From assembly GCA_029216955.1 (NCBI GenBank), contig JANAVB010016199.1, forward strand, positions 12,212,214 through 12,276,213: 64,000 nt of DNA, in the 5' to 3' direction. The notes under the pieces were generated by a model, which was given only the letters and a program-made list of their open reading frames with translations, had not been told where the DNA came from and did not search any database. This DNA comes from Iris pallida. Lineage: Eukaryota > Streptophyta > Magnoliopsida > Asparagales > Iridaceae. A program made the position numbers and the translations under genes. This document shows, in pieces, positions 60,569-64,000 of this stretch (positions are counted from its first letter, which is position 1; every line of letters begins with the position of its first letter).

Positions 60569-63500
60569 CGCCTTCATCTTTATTAACTGGGCTTCCGTTG
60601 TCCTCAATATCAACGTTAGAGTTCTCATCGCCAAGGGGCTCGTCGAGACTCTGATTATCTTCGCTAGGGCTCTGGTCGCCCTCATCTTCAACAGGGTGCT
60701 CGCCACCCTCAGTCATAACTTGGCCATCTTTGGCCACCAGATTTGCACAATTCTGCCTTCTTAAGGACAGTGTCAATAATGTCCTCCTCGATTTTCTCGT
60801 CCCCATAATCAAAGTCCTGCAACGCCTCTATAATCTCTTCATCATCTTGAGAGTGTATCTCGTTCAAAATAGGGGCTACAGGAGTCTGGATTATAGAAGG
60901 AGCTGGAACTTCCGAAGCAGCTTCATTTCCATCTCGGTACAAAATTCTCCCAAACAGAATTGATACTTCCTCGGGAACAACGGTTCTCGAAGCATCACTA
61001 GAAGCTGAGGGAGACATTAGTCCAGACGAGATAAGTGTTATGAGCGCCCTCGCAGAAAGGGGAGTATCGGCCTCAACAGTCATTGTCTCTGAAACAGTGA
61101 TCGGAGGGACGTCCACTGAAGCAGCTGGAGCCGGTTCACTAGTCGGAGGAAGTTCTGGAGACGAAGAATGGTCAATATAAATGGCCAAAGGGTTAATATC
61201 TAATAACTCTTGTTGAACCGGAAGAGCAAGGGTATCACCTTTTGGAGAGGATACACCCCTAGATGATGGCGGATCCTGTGACGGCAACGATGGTTCCTGA
61301 ATTCCAGTAGGTTGCCTTGTGGAGGAAGGACTAGGAGAAAACACAGTTTTCTCCTTTATAACTCGGGAAGTCACTAACTTCCTTCGGGCTGCACACTTGA
61401 TCAGTGGTTACGAGGAAACGGCAGTAGCAGGCTGATCTTGTGATACTTCAGGAGAAATCTGCTCTCTACTTGTCTCTTCCCTACTCTCCTTCTGAGCGGG
61501 AGATGGATTTGCTCCTTTAAAAGATGATGTATTCCCATGAGAAAGCCCAGCTTCCAATTGTCGTGTTTGAGCCCTTGTTCTTGCCATGGGCTTCTCAGTG
61601 ACAATCGTTTCCTTCTTCTTTTTTCCTTTCCTCTTAGCAGAAGAGAGGATTATCTTGAGTCGACTGAGAAGATGAAATCCCAGTCTTTTATTTTTTTTGC
61701 TTTTTTCCTTAACGGGAGATTTCTTCTTCCATTTCTTGAAAAGGGAACATAATGGGTCGTACACCTCATCTAAAAAATCCGACGGGTGCAGTCTTTAAGG
61801 GATCATCAGCAAGAACCACCTCCTTAGCTTCCCCCAAATCTACAGTAGCCAGAGTTCCTTCATGCGCCTTCCTTACGCCAACAAAGCTGTCTGTCATAGA
61901 ATAACCTTCGAAGAAGGTATTGGCTGAGGTGTAAAAATTAGTGTATGTACTTAACATACGCGGGCCTGCGTCAAAAGTAGTTGAAGGCATAGTAAATACA
62001 GCGTTGGTGCCTCTTGCGCTGTAATATCTCCATCCTCGGGCCCCATCAATCAAAAGCCCGGAGGCCTGAAGACAAGTAGTCCCATTTCCCATGTGCATCT
62101 GATCATAGCCGAACTGACGAGCAAATCGGCTAGGTTGGTATGGTTCCAGATAACACATATTCTCAAACCGATACACCAAATGTGAGGGTCTAATCATGAT
62201 CAACCAAGAGAAGACCTCTGGAGATGGACGAGAACCAACGGGCTCTAGATATCGAAAATAAGTCGAACAAGCTTCATACCGGGGTGGTGGAGGGACGTAG
62301 GCGAACTTCCAATTGGAGCTCCGATTTAATGCCTTTCTACAATCAGACAGCGAGTTTACTTTCCATGAAGATTCGGTGTATTTGTAAATAAAATTCCCTG
62401 CAAAAGCTCCCCCAACACCAAGAGCAGGGTCCATCAAAGAAGGATGGTGCAATACTATCCAGCCGAACAAATAGGTGAACGACATCTCAATCCGAAGGAA
62501 ATCTCCTCGACTATCAAGCTTCTCCATCAGAATAGTTGTGAACTCGTGGAGACCCACATTTAGTCGTCTAGTTATTACAGAAATAATATCCATTATGTAT
62601 CCAAACACTAGACGCACTGCAACAAATAACACACCACGGTGGATGCGATCAACCGTACTGGCCCCGGGAATCATGAACCGTCTTAGCCAAATAGAGAAAA
62701 AGCCCGCCAGAGGGGCTTCCTTAGACATCTCTATACCACCTTGCCTTAGGTAACTCTTAATATTGGTGCCAGCTGTATAACCGTGCCAGTCTTCTCCCAG
62801 TTCATTGTCAATATACCCAGAGCCATGTCAATTTTTTAATAGTATTGTCATCAAGTGTCTCGAAGAAACATGGCTCACACTCCAAATATTCTTGTACCTT
62901 ATTCTCTATGGTGTGACCCATGAAAAGATATACCAACCATTTGGATGTATAGCACGTCCCAAGAGCACTGCTTTTGTAAAGATAGATACAAATCATAAAA
63001 TGGCACAGCAATTCATCAAAAACTGCCACCATCTGAGAATTTTCCTTAGCCAAAATTGCCAGTTCGTCCTTGATAAGCACATATTCTTCATAAAGGTTTT
63101 CACCCATTGGCAGATGTGACAAAAATTGCATCTCATGAAGGGCGAACCCTATCTCTCCGTGAGGAGTAGGAAAGGTACCGGTCCTGCTATTGTATTTTTC
63201 TACCAAAGCAAGAAAGATATTGTTATTGGCATAAAAATCGTCGGAGGTTGTCAAAACGACCTCATAAAGTCCCAGCTCATGTAACTTGTTAGTGAAGGTG
63301 TTCATGATCCATATAGAAACCCTATTCCAACGTTTCAGGTCCGGAGGCATCAAACCCGTCAGCCTCGGAGCTAGGGTAGGATATACCCCTCCTGCTGCAA
63401 CATAAAGGTTCGCGAAGAAAGGTATCCGAACTGGCATCATCAAAGACTAATCTTCAGTCGACACCTAACTCGGTCTCAAACCTCTCAAATGCGTGTTGTG

Positions 63501-64000
63501 CTTCTCTGAGGAACTATAGCAGATGTCCCTTCTCTTTTTGCCAAATTTGTGGCATATCCGTCCAACCTTGGCTTGTTGGAAGTAGTCAGATCCTACGACA
63601 TCTTTCGAGGGTAGATTGCATGAGTGTACCGAGACAGAGATATAACCTCTTGTCATGTTCGGAAGGTACACAAAGGTATCCCCTCGCTTGTAGACTTGAG
63701 CCTCTCGTTTCGACTTAGGCTGGGAATCGACTCCAATGGCTTCTCCAAACAAGAAAGATGGCTTCTTGTAGGGAACTTGATCTGTAGACACAAAGGGTTC
63801 ACCGTTCATCATACATCGAAGCATTTTGTCATCTTGAGAATCTAGGAGAGCCCTCCTAGTAGCCGGTCCATTAGGGTCAAAGTGCAGGAACTTGACATGA
63901 GGTAAATCTTCACAATATTTCAATACATGGAAAGTAGAAACCATTATCTCAGCATGAGGATCTTCCCTGAGGTCAATTGAAAAAGAAAACAAGAGTTATA
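60569..64000 (-). pseudogene. Decayed PMD-type (plant mobile domain) gene, both ends cut
   Basis: One coding line can be followed from the window edge to 60569: 63992-63465, 63443-62808, 62728-61766, 61764-61408, 61374-60709, then to 60569. Breaks are two TAG stops near 63450-63467, frame changes near 62815, 61768 and 60755, and a TAA near 61408. The centre resembles the plant mobile domain: YNSRTGTFPTPHGEIGFALH, then GGIEMSKEAPLAGFFSIWL and a following LA-rich helix region. The tail is basic (KKWKKKSPVKEKSKKNKR), then Ser/Pro-rich and acidic. Such proteins occur as host genes and within transposons. The C-terminus is cut by the LTR end at 60568. Family name is from pattern only. Confidence 0.6.

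Overview
This window reads as repeat-rich nuclear DNA of a flowering plant. The evidence is a set of nested LTR retrotransposons from lineages typical of angiosperms: two Ty3/gypsy elements of the Tat type (recognised by an archaeal-type second RNase H), chromovirus-like LTRs of about 3 kb, three Sirevirus-type Ty1/copia elements (tRNA-iMet primer site, extra ORF after pol, repeated polypurine tracts), and a decayed plant-mobile-domain (PMD) gene. I found no intact host gene, tRNA or rRNA. The species cannot be told from the sequence.

Layout. (1) 1-22995: Tat element G1 on the minus strand. Its 3' LTR is cut by the window start. Gag-pol decays mainly by in-frame stops. Between pol and the 3' LTR lies a plus-strand (antisense) module with two TATA boxes, two short ORFs and a candidate two-exon gene. 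(2) 7597-16907: a young Sirevirus, C1, inserted into G1 pol with a perfect 5-bp duplication. Its LTRs differ by four substitutions and two 1-bp indels. It has gag, pol, an env-position ORF and an LTR-like promoter in front of that ORF. (3) 22996-29439: LTR fragments interrupted by a solo LTR (25843-28999, duplication CAAAG). (4) 29440-49800: Sirevirus remnant C3 (minus), split by Tat element G2 (29793-48176, duplication ATAAC), itself split inside the integrase by T1 (33057-42957), a non-coding element with 2.95-kb LTRs. (5) 49800-51550: LTR-like plus-strand sequence. (6) 51551-56098: the 5' part of Sirevirus C2 (minus). (7) 56099-60568: chromovirus-like LTR sequence with very long TA tracts arranged as a palindrome. 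(8) 60569-64000: a broken minus-strand PMD-type gene running off the window.

Relative order from nesting and LTR divergence: C3 is older than G2 (LTRs about 7% different in the stretch compared), which is older than T1 (a few percent). G1 (about 1.6%) is older than C1 (about 0.4%). All counts were made by eye and should be recomputed.

How the parts work together: each complete element would use LTR promoter, primer site, gag, protease, reverse transcriptase/RNase H, integrase and polypurine tract for copy-and-paste transposition. Every coding copy here carries at least one visible break, so any mobility would need help in trans. The least ordinary parts are the antisense gene module of G1, the internal promoter of C1, and the TA palindrome.
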